Below are positions 51,519 through 60,437 of a stretch of 64,000 nucleotides of DNA, one piece after another (the stretch's first letter is position 1; each line of letters begins with the position of its first letter). This DNA is from Flavimobilis massiliensis (GTDB lineage Bacteria; Actinomycetota; Actinomycetes; Actinomycetales; Cellulomonadaceae). The notes under the pieces are model-generated. The model had not been told where the DNA came from. It made no database searches and saw only the letters and a program-made list of their open reading frames with translations. The translations under genes were made by a program, and so were the position numbers. Where the stretch lies: positions 1,302,001-1,366,000 of the forward strand of contig NZ_LT964979.1 of the NCBI RefSeq assembly GCF_900240335.1, given 5' to 3'.

Positions 51519-53011
51519 CAGTCCGCGGCCGCCTCGTCGAGCACGACCGAGACGTCACGGTCCGCGCCGTCCTCGCGGATCGTCAGCACGATCTCGTCGC
51601 CCGGCGCGAGCGCGCGGATCGCGACGAGCAGCTCGTCCTCCTGCGTCACGGGACGCCCGTTGATCGCGACGATGATGTCGCCGGGCTTGATGCCTGCCTT
51701 GTCGGCGGGACCGCCGGGCGACACCGGGTGCTCGCCCGCGGCGACGTCCTCGGACCGCACGACGCGCACGCCCTCGCCCTCGTAACGGTTGTCGATGAGC
51801 GCACCGATGATCGGACGCGTCGCGCGGCCCGTCTCGATGAGCTGCTGCGCGGTGCGCCGCACCTGGTTCGCGGGGATCGCGAAGCCGAGGCCGATCGATC
51901 CGGCGGCGGTCTGGCCGGAGCCGGGTGCCTGCGCGATCGCTGAGTTCACGCCGACGACCTCACCTGCGAGGTTGACGAGCGGCCCCCCGGAGTTGCCCGG
52001 GTTGATCGCGGCGTCGGTCTGCAGCGCGTTGATCCACGATGTCGCGCCCTGGTCGCCGGCCGTGACGGGGCGGTTGAGGGCGCTGACGATGCCTGTCGTC
52101 ACGGTGCCCTCGAGGCCGAGCGGTGCGCCGATCGCGATGACGGGATCACCGACGACGACGACCTCGGAGTCGCCGAGCGTGAGCGGCACGAGACCGGTGC
52201 GGTCGACCTTGACGACTGCGAGATCGTAGCCCTCGGTGCGCCCGACGACGGTGCCCTCGGACTCCGTCCCGTCCGAGAAGGTCACGGTGATCGGAGAGGT
52301 ACCGGCAGCACCGGCGACGACGTGGTTGTTCGTGATGACGAAGCCGTCGGCCGAGTACACGAAGCCTGAGCCGGTCGCGACGCCCTGCTGGCCCCGGACC
52401 TCGAGCGAGACGACCGAGGGCAGGACGGCGGCCGCCACGCCCGCGACCGATCCCGGGGCGCGGTCGGTCGTGCCGCCTGACGGTGTTCCGGGCACTTCGA
52501 CGACCTCCGCGCGGCCCGAGCCGCCGTCCGCACGCGCATCGAGGAATACCTCCATACCGACCGCGCCGACGGCGCCTCCGAGCAGGCCGAGGACGAGCAC
52601 GCCGACGATGCTGCCCGCGCCGAGCCCGCGCCGCGGCGGCCGGGGACGGCCGCCGGGCACGACCCGGGGAGCGGAGCCCCAGCTGCCGGGGGTGCCATAG
52701 GGCTGCGGAAGGCCTGGGTGGGCTGCCTGTTCCTGGCGCGAGCCGCCCGACGGTGCGCCGTACGGCGACGCGGGAGCGCCGTACGGTGACGTAGGTGCGC
52801 CGTACGGAGCGCCGTACGACCGGTCGGGAGACGCGAACGCTGCGGCAGGCGCTGCGGGGCGCTGACCGTACGGGACCGACGGCGACGAGGGCGCGGCTCC
52901 GGCAGCAGCGGGCGGCGCGTACGGTGACGCGGGCGGTGGCGGCACCGGCCCCGGAGGCACCGCGGACCGACCCGCGGGCGTGTGTCCGGGCTGCGACATC
53001 GGTTCGATCAT
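51518..53011 (-). CDS. htrA: Membrane-anchored trypsin-like serine protease with PDZ domain (HtrA/DegP type)
   Basis: A 497-residue envelope protease. The first ~130 residues are a cytoplasmic Pro/Ala/Gly-rich region with SPYGAP-like repeats. One membrane helix follows (GSIVGVLVLGLLGGAVGAVG, ~128-147). The trypsin domain carries His in ITNNHVVAG (~229), Asp in YDLAVVKVD (~263) and Ser in GNSGGPLVN (~341), all intact. The C-terminal PDZ domain contains GPADKAGIKPGDIIVAINGR. Its ATG overlaps the rseA stop. In mycobacteria this protease degrades misfolded or damaged envelope proteins and acts in the SigE stress response. Confidence 0.93.
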   Translation of the reverse strand: MIEPMSQPGHTPAGRSAVPPGPVPPPPASPYAPPAAAGAAPSSPSVPYGQRPAAPAAAFASPDRSYGAPYGAPTSPYGAPASPYGAPSGGSRQEQAAHPGLPQPYGTPGSWGSAPRVVPGGRPRPPRRGLGAGSIVGVLVLGLLGGAVGAVGMEVFLDARADGGSGRAEVVEVPGTPSGGTTDRAPGSVAGVAAAVLPSVVSLEVRGQQGVATGSGFVYSADGFVITNNHVVAGAAGTSPITVTFSDGTESEGTVVGRTEGYDLAVVKVDRTGLVPLTLGDSEVVVVGDPVIAIGAPLGLEGTVTTGIVSALNRPVTAGDQGATSWINALQTDAAINPGNSGGPLVNLAGEVVGVNSAIAQAPGSGQTAAGSIGLGFAIPANQVRRTAQQLIETGRATRPIIGALIDNRYEGEGVRVVRSEDVAAGEHPVSPGGPADKAGIKPGDIIVAINGRPVTQEDELLVAIRALAPGDEIVLTIREDGADRDVSVVLDEAAAD

Positions 53012-53907
53012 CGGGAGATCTCCTGGGTGAGCACGGACCAGCCGCGGGCGACACGTGCGACGAGAGGGCTGCGTTCGTCGTCCTCGAGGGACGCGAGCAC
53101 GTCGAGCGCAGGGCCGTCGTCGTCCGGCGCGTAGATCTCGACGACGACGTCGCCGACCTGGGTCGCGACGTGCCACGGCTCCGAAGTCAGCACGTAGACG
53201 GTGCGGCCCGCGACGCTCACAGCCGTGTGCTGCGCGAGCTCCGCCGCGAGCGTCCCGCGGCGTTCGACGACGATGACCGGCCCGGCCGGCGTGTCGAGGT
53301 CGAGCTCGAGGACGTCACGCTCGCTCCGGTGGCTCGCGAGGCTCACGCCGTCGGGCAGCCGCGCTGGCACGACCCAGCCGCCTCGTGCGAGGTCGGCGAG
53401 AACCGTGGCCGAGCCCGTCGTCGCCGAGATGCCGACGACCCCGGGGACGGGAGCGAGACCGAGCGTGCCGAGCGCCGAGACACGCTCCGGGTCAGGGTTG
53501 ACGAGCGGGGGCCTGCCGAGCTCGGAGAGCCCGACGACGCCGAGGCCGACGACGGCGACGGACGCCGCGGCCCACCGCCACGCCCGGCCGCTGCGGCGAA
53601 GGTCGCCCGTGAGCGCGGGGAACGCCCGCCCGTCGGTGTCGGGGCGCAGGTCGGGGTGGCACTCGCGGCGCGGCGCGGGCTGCGTGGGAGGCGCAGGGCT
53701 CGCGCCCGCGAGGATGCGTGCCGCGAGGTCCGGTCCCGGCGCGACGTCGCGGGCCGCGAGGAGCATCGAGCGCGCGCGACGCTCGTCGCTGAGATCACGG
53801 GCGCAGTCTGCGCACACGACGAGGTGGGACTCGAGCCGCTCAGCCTTGGCAGGCGGCAGCTGCCCGTCGACGTAGGCGCTGATCCATGCGCCGAAGTGGC
53901 TCGTCAC
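53008..53907 (-). CDS. rseA: Anti-sigma factor (RseA-like, zinc-finger)
   Basis: A 299-residue single-pass protein. The N-terminal anti-sigma domain holds the zinc motif HLVVCADCARDL (28-39; H-x3-C-x2-C), an RRARSMLLAARDV helix, and a membrane helix (RAWRWAAASVAVVGLGVVGL, ~103-122). The ~175-residue outer domain is MucB/RseB-like in strand pattern (DVLELDLDTPAGPVIVVERRG). It binds the sigma factor made from the preceding gene until envelope stress releases it. The GTG overlaps the sigE stop (GTGA). Confidence 0.88.
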   Translation of the reverse strand: MTSHFGAWISAYVDGQLPPAKAERLESHLVVCADCARDLSDERRARSMLLAARDVAPGPDLAARILAGASPAPPTQPAPRRECHPDLRPDTDGRAFPALTGDLRRSGRAWRWAAASVAVVGLGVVGLSELGRPPLVNPDPERVSALGTLGLAPVPGVVGISATTGSATVLADLARGGWVVPARLPDGVSLASHRSERDVLELDLDTPAGPVIVVERRGTLAAELAQHTAVSVAGRTVYVLTSEPWHVATQVGDVVVEIYAPDDDGPALDVLASLEDDERSPLVARVARGWSVLTQEISR

Positions 53908-54458
53908 GGGTGAGCCTCGTGCGACGCGGCCCCCTCGTGGGAGCGCCGGTGGGCAAGCTGGGTCCTCAGCTGTACGCGTGCCCGGTGGATGCGGGAACGC
54001 ACCGTGCCGAGCTTGATGCCAAGCGTCACCGCGATCTCCTCGTACGAGAGTCCTTCGATGTCGCACAGGACGACGGCCGCCCGGTACTCGGGCGCGAGAG
54101 CGTCGAGCGCCTGCTGGATGTCGAGGTCGAGGTTGCCGTGCTCGAAGCCGCGCTCGGGCTCGATCTCGGCGGACCCCGGCACCCGCGACGCGTCGTCACC
54201 CATCGCGTCCATGCGGATCCGCTGACGGCGGCGGGCGCCGTCGAGGAAGAGGTTCGTCGTGATCCGGTGCAACCAGCCGTCGAAGTTGCCCGGCTCGTAC
54301 CGGTCGAGCGACCGCAGCACGCGGACGAAGACGTCCTGCGTGAGGTCCTCCGCGTCGTGACGGTTGCCCGTGAGCCGGTACGCGAGACGGAAGACGCGCG
54401 CTGAGTGGTCCTGGACGATCTGCTCCCAGGTCGGCACGGTGGTCTCGACGTCGCTCAC
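53904..54458 (-). CDS. sigE: ECF RNA polymerase sigma factor SigE
   Basis: A 184-residue ECF sigma: region 2 VFRLAYRLTGNRHDAEDLTQ (22-41), then FDGWLHRITTNLFLDGARRR (~62-81), and region 4 LAPEYRAAVVLCDIEGLSYE (~125-144) with the LGIKLGTVRSRIHRARVQLR helix-turn-helix. It directs the envelope-stress regulon. The start is a GTG (VSDVETTVPTWE) with no clear Shine-Dalgarno, so translation may be leaderless or the start may differ. It is the first gene of the coupled sigE-rseA-htrA-tatB operon and is divergent from a methyltransferase gene, exactly as Rv1220c/sigE in M. tuberculosis. Confidence 0.93.
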   Translation of the reverse strand: MSDVETTVPTWEQIVQDHSARVFRLAYRLTGNRHDAEDLTQDVFVRVLRSLDRYEPGNFDGWLHRITTNLFLDGARRRQRIRMDAMGDDASRVPGSAEIEPERGFEHGNLDLDIQQALDALAPEYRAAVVLCDIEGLSYEEIAVTLGIKLGTVRSRIHRARVQLRTQLAHRRSHEGAASHEAHP

Positions 54459-54644
54459 CGAGCCAGTCTCTCAGGTCGACCGCGACCGCGTGAACCGGGT
54501 GCGCCACGGGCGAACACGCGTCGTCGTACGCCTGGCGCTCGCAGCGCCCAGCGCCTGCTCCCGTGCCGGGCGCGAGCACGGCGGTAGGATCGGCCCGAGG
54601 GCCGGTCGCGCGTCGCGGCGGCCCCGATCGTCCACGAGGAGGAC

Positions 54645-55280
54645 ATCATCTCCAGCGACAAGACCCTGGCCTGGGACTACTGCGAGGACTACGTCGTCGA
54701 GGACGACGTCCTCCTGCGCGCGCGTGAGCGCGCAGCCCAGTACGGCTGCCACGCGATCGCGCCCGGGGCGGGAGCAGTCCTGCGGCTGCTCGCGGCGACG
54801 CTGCGCGCCCGCACGGCCGTCGAGGTCGGCACGGGGACGGGGGTCGCGTCGCTGTGGCTCCTGCGTGGCATGGACGCGGACGGTGTCCTCACGACGATCG
54901 ACCCCGAGGCCGAGAACCAGCGGGCTGCCAAGGCCGCGTTCGCCGAGGACGGCATCCGTCCCGAGCGTGCGCGCACGATCAACGGTCGCCCGCGCGACGT
55001 CCTGCCGCGGCTCGCCGACGCCGCGTACGACCTTGTCCTCGTCGGCTCGGATTCGCCCTCGGCCGCCGACCACGTCGAGCAGGCGCTGCGGCTCCTGCGT
55101 CCTGGTGGCGTGCTCGTCCTCGACGAGGCGCTCTGGCGAGGCCGCGTCGCGGACCCGGCGCGGCGCGACGAGGCGACGACGATGGTCCGCGAGATCGGGC
55201 GCTCGCTCCGCGAGGACCCGCGCGTCCTGCCCGCGATGATCCCGTCGGGCGACGGTCTGCTCCTCGCGGTCCGCCGCTGA
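54645..55280 (+). CDS. O-methyltransferase with no canonical start codon
   Basis: About 210 residues of a class I SAM-dependent O-methyltransferase: WDYCEDYVVEDDVLLRARER near the N-terminus, motif I VEVGTGTGVASLWLL (~62-76), DGVLTTIDPEAEN, DLVLVGSDSPSAADHVEQAL and LRLLRPGGVLVLDE (~145-158). The family is that of Rv1220c, which also sits divergent from sigE. No ATG, GTG or TTG lies in frame between the upstream TAG (54585-54587) and an ATG already past motif I. GAGGAGGA at 54636-54643 is correctly spaced for ATC-ATC (54645-54650), so a non-canonical ATC start, or a base-call error, is implied. Methyl acceptor unknown. Confidence 0.8.
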   Translation: MISSDKTLAWDYCEDYVVEDDVLLRARERAAQYGCHAIAPGAGAVLRLLAATLRARTAVEVGTGTGVASLWLLRGMDADGVLTTIDPEAENQRAAKAAFAEDGIRPERARTINGRPRDVLPRLADAAYDLVLVGSDSPSAADHVEQALRLLRPGGVLVLDEALWRGRVADPARRDEATTMVREIGRSLREDPRVLPAMIPSGDGLLLAVRR

Positions 55281-55295
55281 CCCACCGCCCTGACG

Positions 55296-55332
55296 ACGAA
55301 CCCCGCCGGCACGGTGTGCAGACGGGGTTCGT
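55296..55332. terminator. Bidirectional hairpin between convergent genes
   Basis: ACGAACCCCG (55296-55305) pairs with CGGGGTTCGT (55323-55332), 15 nt after the methyltransferase stop and 33 nt from the aminopeptidase stop on the other strand. Confidence 0.65.
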
Positions 55333-55365
55333 GCGTTCTGTCGGCCTTCGATGGCCGTCGGCGTG

Positions 55366-56967
55366 TCAGTCGCGTGCAGCAAGACCCTCGAGCGTGCTGA
55401 GGAGGAGCCGCGCGCCGAAGCCCGTCGCACCCGCAGGGACCTCGTGCGACGCCTTGTCGGCGTGCGCGGGTCCCGCGATGTCGACGTGCGCCCACGGGAC
55501 GTCACCGACGAAGCGCCGCAGGAAGAGCGCTGCAGTGATCGCGCCGCCGCCACGCTCGTCGGCCGGCACGTTGCGGAGCTCAGTGACGGTCGAGCCGAGG
55601 CGCTCGTCGTACTCGTCGACGAGCGGCAGACGCCACACGGCTTCGCCCGTCGTGCGTGCGGACTGCTCGATCGTCGTGGCGAGCGCGTCGTCCGTCGCGA
55701 GCAGCGCCGCCGTGCGCGGGCCGAGCGCGACCGCGGCCGCACCCGTGAGCGTCGCGACGTCGATGAGGGCGTCGGGCGAGAACGTCGAACGCGCCCACGC
55801 GATGCCGTCGGCGAGCACGAGCCGCCCCTCGGCGTCCGTGTTGCCGACCTCGACGCGTGTGCCGTCGACCATCGTGAGGACGTCGGCGCGACGGTAGGAG
55901 CTCGCCCCGAAGTGGTTCTCGGCGAGCGGCAGGACCGCGGTGACGTGGAGCGGCAGACGGGCCTCGGCGGCCGCGAGGACCGTCGCGAGGACAACGGCGG
56001 CGCCGCTCATGTCGTTCTTCATCGTCACCATCGAGGTGCGCGGCTTGATGTCGATGCCGCCCGTGTCGTAGGTGATGCCCTTGCCGACGAGCACGACGCG
56101 ACGTGCGTCGGCGGGCGCGTCCTCGGGCGTGTACGTCACGGCGACGAGCGCGGGCTCCGACGCGGAGCCCTGGCCAACGGCGGTGAGACCGCCGAAGCCG
56201 CCTGCGGCGAGCGCGGGACCGTCGAGGCGTGTCACATCGAGGCCTGCGGCGTGCGCGAGACGCTCGGCGACGTCGGCGACCCAGCCCGGGTTCTTGACGT
56301 TCGACGGGACAGTCGTGAGGTCGCGCACGAGCCATGCGGCGCGCGCCGCGCGCGCGGCCTCGTCGATCGCACGCTGGGCGTGGTCGCCGAGCAGCACGAG
56401 CTGCGCGGCCGGGTCCGTGCGCGGAGCGCCGGTCGCGGCCGTCGGTGCGCGGTACGCGCCGAGGAGGTACCCCTCGACGAGCGCACGCTGGTCCTCGAAC
56501 GTGTCGGTTCCGCTCGCCGTCGTGAGCACGCGGCCCACGCCGCGGGTCTCGCGGGCGATCGCGGCACCGGCCCGGCGGAAGTCCTCGACGCGTGAGCGGC
56601 CGAGGCCGAGGAGGACGACGCGCTCGGGCAGGCCGGCCCACGGCAGCGCGTCGGCACTCCGGTGGGCGCGCGGCAGGTCGACGACGAGCGTCTCCCCCGC
56701 GGCACCGTCGAAGCTCGCGCGCTCCGCGAGCTCGGAGAAGTCGACACCGTACCGGAGCGCGGCATCGATCATCCCATGACGCGGCTCGAGGCCGTCGCCC
56801 TCCTCGGGCCCAGGGGCCACGGGGAGGACGACGACCTCGACCTCGTCCTGCGTGAGGAACGTGCACTCGGCCAGCCGCCCGGCCGCGACGACGACCTCAG
56901 GAAGGTCACGGTCGACGCTCCACGGGTCGACGACGGGCGCGGCCGTGCGTGCAGGCGTGCGCGGCAA
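55366..56967 (-). CDS. pepA: Leucyl aminopeptidase (M17)
   Basis: A ~533-residue cytosolic M17 peptidase removing N-terminal residues from peptides. The catalytic C-terminal domain has VLVGKGITYDTGGIDIKPRT (first metal Lys/Asp region), MKNDMSGAAVV, and the family signature NTDAEGRLVLADGIAWA, followed by LTGAAAVALG. The start is uncertain. The TTG at 56967, 4 nt after the DUF3117 stop, is favoured because the longer frame would overlap DUF3117 fully. The ribosome site is weak. It is co-transcribed with DUF3117. Confidence 0.9.
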   Translation of the reverse strand: MPRTPARTAAPVVDPWSVDRDLPEVVVAAGRLAECTFLTQDEVEVVVLPVAPGPEEGDGLEPRHGMIDAALRYGVDFSELAERASFDGAAGETLVVDLPRAHRSADALPWAGLPERVVLLGLGRSRVEDFRRAGAAIARETRGVGRVLTTASGTDTFEDQRALVEGYLLGAYRAPTAATGAPRTDPAAQLVLLGDHAQRAIDEAARAARAAWLVRDLTTVPSNVKNPGWVADVAERLAHAAGLDVTRLDGPALAAGGFGGLTAVGQGSASEPALVAVTYTPEDAPADARRVVLVGKGITYDTGGIDIKPRTSMVTMKNDMSGAAVVLATVLAAAEARLPLHVTAVLPLAENHFGASSYRRADVLTMVDGTRVEVGNTDAEGRLVLADGIAWARSTFSPDALIDVATLTGAAAVALGPRTAALLATDDALATTIEQSARTTGEAVWRLPLVDEYDERLGSTVTELRNVPADERGGGAITAALFLRRFVGDVPWAHVDIAGPAHADKASHEVPAGATGFGARLLLSTLEGLAARD

Positions 56968-56971
56968 GGTG

Positions 56972-57139
56972 TCAGCCCACCACGCCGTCGAGCGCGGCGC
57001 CGAGCTCGGCAGCCTCGTCAGCGTTGAGCTCGACGACGAGCCGACCACCACCCTCGAGCGGGACGCGCATGACGATGCCGCGGCCCTCCTTCGTCACCTC
57101 GAGCGGCCCGTCGCCGGTCCTCGGCTTCATCGCTGCCAT
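56972..57139 (-). CDS. DUF3117 family protein
   Basis: A 55-residue protein with the highly conserved DUF3117 sequence MAAMKPRTGDGPLEVTKEGR, then GIVMRVPLEGGGRLVVELNA. The start is the ATG with AAGGGAGAG upstream; a longer frame is not conserved. This tiny actinobacterial family (M. tuberculosis Rv1211) has no known function. It lies between the FolP2-type gene and pepA, close to its mycobacterial neighbourhood (folP2, LOG, dapE). Confidence 0.92.
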   Translation of the reverse strand: MAAMKPRTGDGPLEVTKEGRGIVMRVPLEGGGRLVVELNADEAAELGAALDGVVG

Positions 57140-57324
57140 GAGTGGCTCTCCCTTGCGTCGGTTGCGGCCGCCGCTCGGACGCCCGTCGCCTCCCACCCGC
57201 GCCGCAGCGCAGGTCGGAAGGCGTCCGTCGGGCGTCGCGGACGACGGATTCCGCCCCTATTCTAGGTCATGGGAGCGTCATGCCGCCCTCCCCGGGGCGT
57301 CGCGCGTTGTGCTGAGAGCGATGC

Positions 57325-58305
57325 TTAGAGCCCACGGACCGCCGCGCGCGGCGGGAGGTCGCCCCGGATCGCGGCCACCATGTCGAGCGTCCGCCGCGTC
57401 GCGCGCACGTCGTGGGCCCGGAACACGCGGGCGCCGCCCCACGCTGCGAGGGCCGTCGCCGCAAGCGTCCCCTCGAGGCGTTCGTCGACCGGGAGATCGA
57501 GGGTCTCGCCGACGAAGTCCTTGCGGGAGAGCGCCATGAGCACCGGGTGCCCGAGCGCGACGAGCGACGGGGTGCGACGCACGAGGCGTAGCGAGTCGAC
57601 CGTGCGCTTGCCGAAGTCGTGCGTCGGGTCGACGAGCACCCCGAGCGGGTCGACGCCGCACGCGACGGCCCGCGCCGCACCGGCCGCGAGCGTCGTCACG
57701 ACGTCGTGGACGACCGCGTCAAGCGGATCCGTGCCCGCCGGGGCGTCGGCAGGCAGGTCGAACCGCACGTCGCGCGGGTCCGTGCGGGGCGGCAGACCGC
57801 CCGTGTGCGAGACGACGACCGCGAGCCCCAGCCGCCCCGCGACCTCGACGAGGTGCGGATCGGCGCCGGCCCACGTGTCGTTGAGGAGGTCCGCGCCCGC
57901 GTCCGCGACCGCCTCCGCGACCTCGGCGCGCCACGTGTCGACCGAGAGGACGACCGTGTCGCCGAGCTCGGCGCGCAGGCGCGCGACGAACGGCGCGACC
58001 CTGTCGATCTCCTCCGCGGGCGAGACGTCGGGGCCCACCCCGGCGCGCACCCCGCCGACGTCGATGATCTCCGCGCCGTCACGCACGGCACGCTCGACGG
58101 CCGCGAGCGCGACGTCGTCGTCGGCGTGCCGTGCCCCCGGGAAGAACGAGTCGGTCGTGCGGTTGACGATCGCCATGACCGCACCACCGTGCGCCCCGAC
58201 GTCACGTCCGCGCACGCGCAACGGCGGCGAGGCCGGCGGGAGCGCGTCGAGGGTCGGCGCGAGAGCGGCCCACGGCAGCGCGCCGTCCCGCGCCGACGTG
58301 CTCAT
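57325..58305 (-). CDS. folP2: Dihydropteroate synthase homologue, FolP2 type
   Basis: A 326-residue TIM-barrel protein. Instead of the canonical DHPS opening (N-V-T-P-D-S-F-S) it has MAIVNRTTDSFFPG (~43-56), with IIDVGGVRAGVG, LSVDTWRAEVAEA, LLNDTWAGADPH, VVVSHTGG, DPTHDFGKRT and LMALSRKDFVGETL. These match mycobacterial FolP2 rather than FolP1, and position next to the LOG gene agrees. In mycobacteria FolP2 is reported to lack DHPS activity, so a folate role should not be assumed. Its ATG overlaps the LOG stop. The N-terminal ~35 residues are an extension. Confidence 0.85.
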   Translation of the reverse strand: MSTSARDGALPWAALAPTLDALPPASPPLRVRGRDVGAHGGAVMAIVNRTTDSFFPGARHADDDVALAAVERAVRDGAEIIDVGGVRAGVGPDVSPAEEIDRVAPFVARLRAELGDTVVLSVDTWRAEVAEAVADAGADLLNDTWAGADPHLVEVAGRLGLAVVVSHTGGLPPRTDPRDVRFDLPADAPAGTDPLDAVVHDVVTTLAAGAARAVACGVDPLGVLVDPTHDFGKRTVDSLRLVRRTPSLVALGHPVLMALSRKDFVGETLDLPVDERLEGTLAATALAAWGGARVFRAHDVRATRRTLDMVAAIRGDLPPRAAVRGL

Positions 58306-59141
58306 GAGGCGTCGCGCGCGTCCGTGACGCGGCCGGCGGCAGCGTCCTGCGCCGTCTCGAGCTCCGCGAGAGCCTCGACCTGCGCGGCACGCAGCTCGAG
58401 GTCCCGGCCGACAACGATCTCGACCGCTTCTTCGGCCGTGTCGACAACCCTCACGAGGTCGAGGTCCGCCGCCGAGATCATGCCGCGCGCGAGCACGGGG
58501 CCGCGGAGCCACTCGAGCATGGGCGTCCAGTAGTCGGCGCCGACGAGGACGATCGAGAACTCCGTGACCTTGTGGGTCTGGACGAGCGTGAGAGCCTCGA
58601 AGAGCTCGTCGAACGTGCCGAAGCCGCCTGGGAGGACGACGAAGCCCGACGCGTACTTGACGAACATCGTCTTGCGGGCGAAGAAGTAACGGAAGTTCAC
58701 GCCGAGGTCGACCCACTGATTCATGCCCTGCTCGAACGGCAACTCGATCCCGAGGCCGACCGAGACGCCACCGGCCTCCGAGGCGCCCTTGTTGGCAGCC
58801 TCCATGATGCCGGGGCCGCCGCCCGTAATGACGGCGTAGCCCTTCTCGACGAGCAGGCGCCCGACCTCGACCGCGAGCTCGTAGTCGGGCGTTCCCGGCT
58901 TCGTGCGCGCCGAGCCGAAGACGCTCATCGCGGGGCCGAGCTCGGCGAGCGCGCCGAAGCCCTCGACGAACTCCGACTGGATGCGCATGACGCGCCACGG
59001 GTCGCCGTGGACCCAGTCGGCGTCCCCGTCCTTCGACAGGAGCCGCTGATCGGTCGTCTGCTCGGGAATCTGGCCGCGGCGCAGCAGGACAGGGCCCTTG
59101 CGGTAGCCGGTTCCGGGCTGGGAGATGCCTTCGTCGCTCAT
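58302..59141 (-). CDS. LOG family protein (TIGR00730; nucleoside 5'-monophosphate phosphoribohydrolase-like)
   Basis: A 279-residue Rossmann-like protein with the lysine-decarboxylase-like LOG motif GGFGTFDELFEALTL (~167-181; PGGxGTxxE) and the earlier GGGPGIMEAANKGA (~110-123). LOG enzymes release adenine-type bases from cytokinin nucleotides; in M. tuberculosis Rv1205 does so. An N-terminal ~65-residue extension (KGPVLLRRGQIPEQTTDQRL) is typical of this actinobacterial subgroup. Its stop overlaps the folP2-type start. Confidence 0.88.
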   Translation of the reverse strand: MSDEGISQPGTGYRKGPVLLRRGQIPEQTTDQRLLSKDGDADWVHGDPWRVMRIQSEFVEGFGALAELGPAMSVFGSARTKPGTPDYELAVEVGRLLVEKGYAVITGGGPGIMEAANKGASEAGGVSVGLGIELPFEQGMNQWVDLGVNFRYFFARKTMFVKYASGFVVLPGGFGTFDELFEALTLVQTHKVTEFSIVLVGADYWTPMLEWLRGPVLARGMISAADLDLVRVVDTAEEAVEIVVGRDLELRAAQVEALAELETAQDAAAGRVTDARDAS

Positions 59142-59194
59142 GCCGTCCACCCTAGGGGCAGCCACCGACGTCCGGGTGGATGTCCGGCGACGGT

Positions 59195-60313
59195 TCAGCG
59201 CGCGGACAACCAGGAGAGCAGCGCGTCGTAGGTCGCCGTCACCTGAGCGACGGGGCAGCGCTCGTCGTCCTTGTGCGCGAGCAGCGGGTCGCCCGGGCCG
59301 AGGTTGACCGCGGGGACGCCGAGCGCGGAGAACCGTGCGACGTCCGTCCAGCCGAGCTTCGCGGTCGGCTGGCCGCCGGTCACGGCGAGCACGGAGGCGA
59401 CGAGGTCGGCGACGAGCGGGTCGTCGAGCCCGGGACGCGCGCCCTCGGCGCCGTCGGTGCGCGTCACCTCGAAGCCGTCGAATAGCTCGCGTACGTGAGC
59501 CTCGGCCTGCGCGAGGCTCTTGTCGGGCGCGAAGCGGTAGTTGACGGTGACGACGCACTCGTCGGGGACGACGTTGCCCGAGATCCCGCCCCGGATGCCG
59601 ACCGCGTTGAGGCCCTCTCGGTAGGCGAGGCCGTCGACGTCGACAGTCCGCGGCGCGTACGCCGCGAGGCGCGCGAGCACCTCCGCGGCGTCGTGGATCG
59701 CGTTGTGCCCCGTCCACGCGCGCGCCGAGTGCGCGGCGACGCCGCGCGTGCGCACGTCGACGCGCAACGTGCCGTTGCAGCCGCCCTCGATGCCGCCCGA
59801 CGTCGGCTCGCACAGCACCGCGACGTCACCGGCGAGCCACTCGGGGTGGTTCCGGACGAGCCGGCCGAGGCCGTTGAGGGTCGCCGCAACCTCCTCGTGG
59901 TCGTAGAACACCCACGTGAGGTCCGCGGCCGGCACGACGTCCGCGCCGAGACGGGCCGCGAGCGCGAGCTGCACGGCGACGCCCGCCTTCATGTCGACCG
60001 TGCCGCGTCCCCACAGCTCGGGTCCGTCAGGGCCGTCGACGACGCGCACAGGGAGGTTCGGCGGGTCCGTGAGCGGCACCGTGTCGAGGTGGCCCGCGAC
60101 GACGACGCGGCGCGCCAGACCGAGGTGGGTCCGCGCGACGACCGCGTCGCCGTCGCGCAGCACCTCGAGGTGGGGCAGCCCGCGCAGCGCGGCCTCGACC
60201 ACGTCGGCGAGCCGCGTCTCGTCGCCCGACACCGAGGGGACGTCGCACAGCGCGGTGACGAGCGCGGCGAGGTCGCCGCGAAGATCGAGGGCGGGAGTGT
60301 GCTGCGGGGTCAT
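59195..60313 (-). CDS. dapE: Succinyl-diaminopimelate desuccinylase
   Basis: A 372-residue M20 metallohydrolase releasing succinate from N-succinyl-LL-diaminopimelate in lysine and peptidoglycan precursor synthesis. VVVAGHLDTVPLTD (~70-83; metal His/Asp), GRGTVDMKAGVAVQLALAAR (~102-121; metal Asp), YDHEEVAATLNGLG (~136-149; catalytic Glu pair), CEPTSGGIEGGCNGTLRVDV and the final GDPLLAHKDDERC with the last metal His are all present. It is divergent from dapD across 124 bp, a shared control region for the succinylase branch of the pathway. Confidence 0.93.
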   Translation of the reverse strand: MTPQHTPALDLRGDLAALVTALCDVPSVSGDETRLADVVEAALRGLPHLEVLRDGDAVVARTHLGLARRVVVAGHLDTVPLTDPPNLPVRVVDGPDGPELWGRGTVDMKAGVAVQLALAARLGADVVPAADLTWVFYDHEEVAATLNGLGRLVRNHPEWLAGDVAVLCEPTSGGIEGGCNGTLRVDVRTRGVAAHSARAWTGHNAIHDAAEVLARLAAYAPRTVDVDGLAYREGLNAVGIRGGISGNVVPDECVVTVNYRFAPDKSLAQAEAHVRELFDGFEVTRTDGAEGARPGLDDPLVADLVASVLAVTGGQPTAKLGWTDVARFSALGVPAVNLGPGDPLLAHKDDERCPVAQVTATYDALLSWLSAR

Positions 60314-60437
60314 GCGGGGATACTAGTCCTGCGGCCCCTCCTGCTGCCGAGCGTCGCCCAGCGCTCGGGATCGGTCGTGCCGCGCAGGATGCGAGACGGT
60401 CACGGCCCGTGCCCGACCCGCCCCCTAGGGTGGTCCC

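Noticed and set aside
54459..54644. SigE-type promoter (GGAAC-N-GTT) upstream of sigE
   Set aside because: I scanned the leader on the minus strand and found no GGAAC box in the right orientation.
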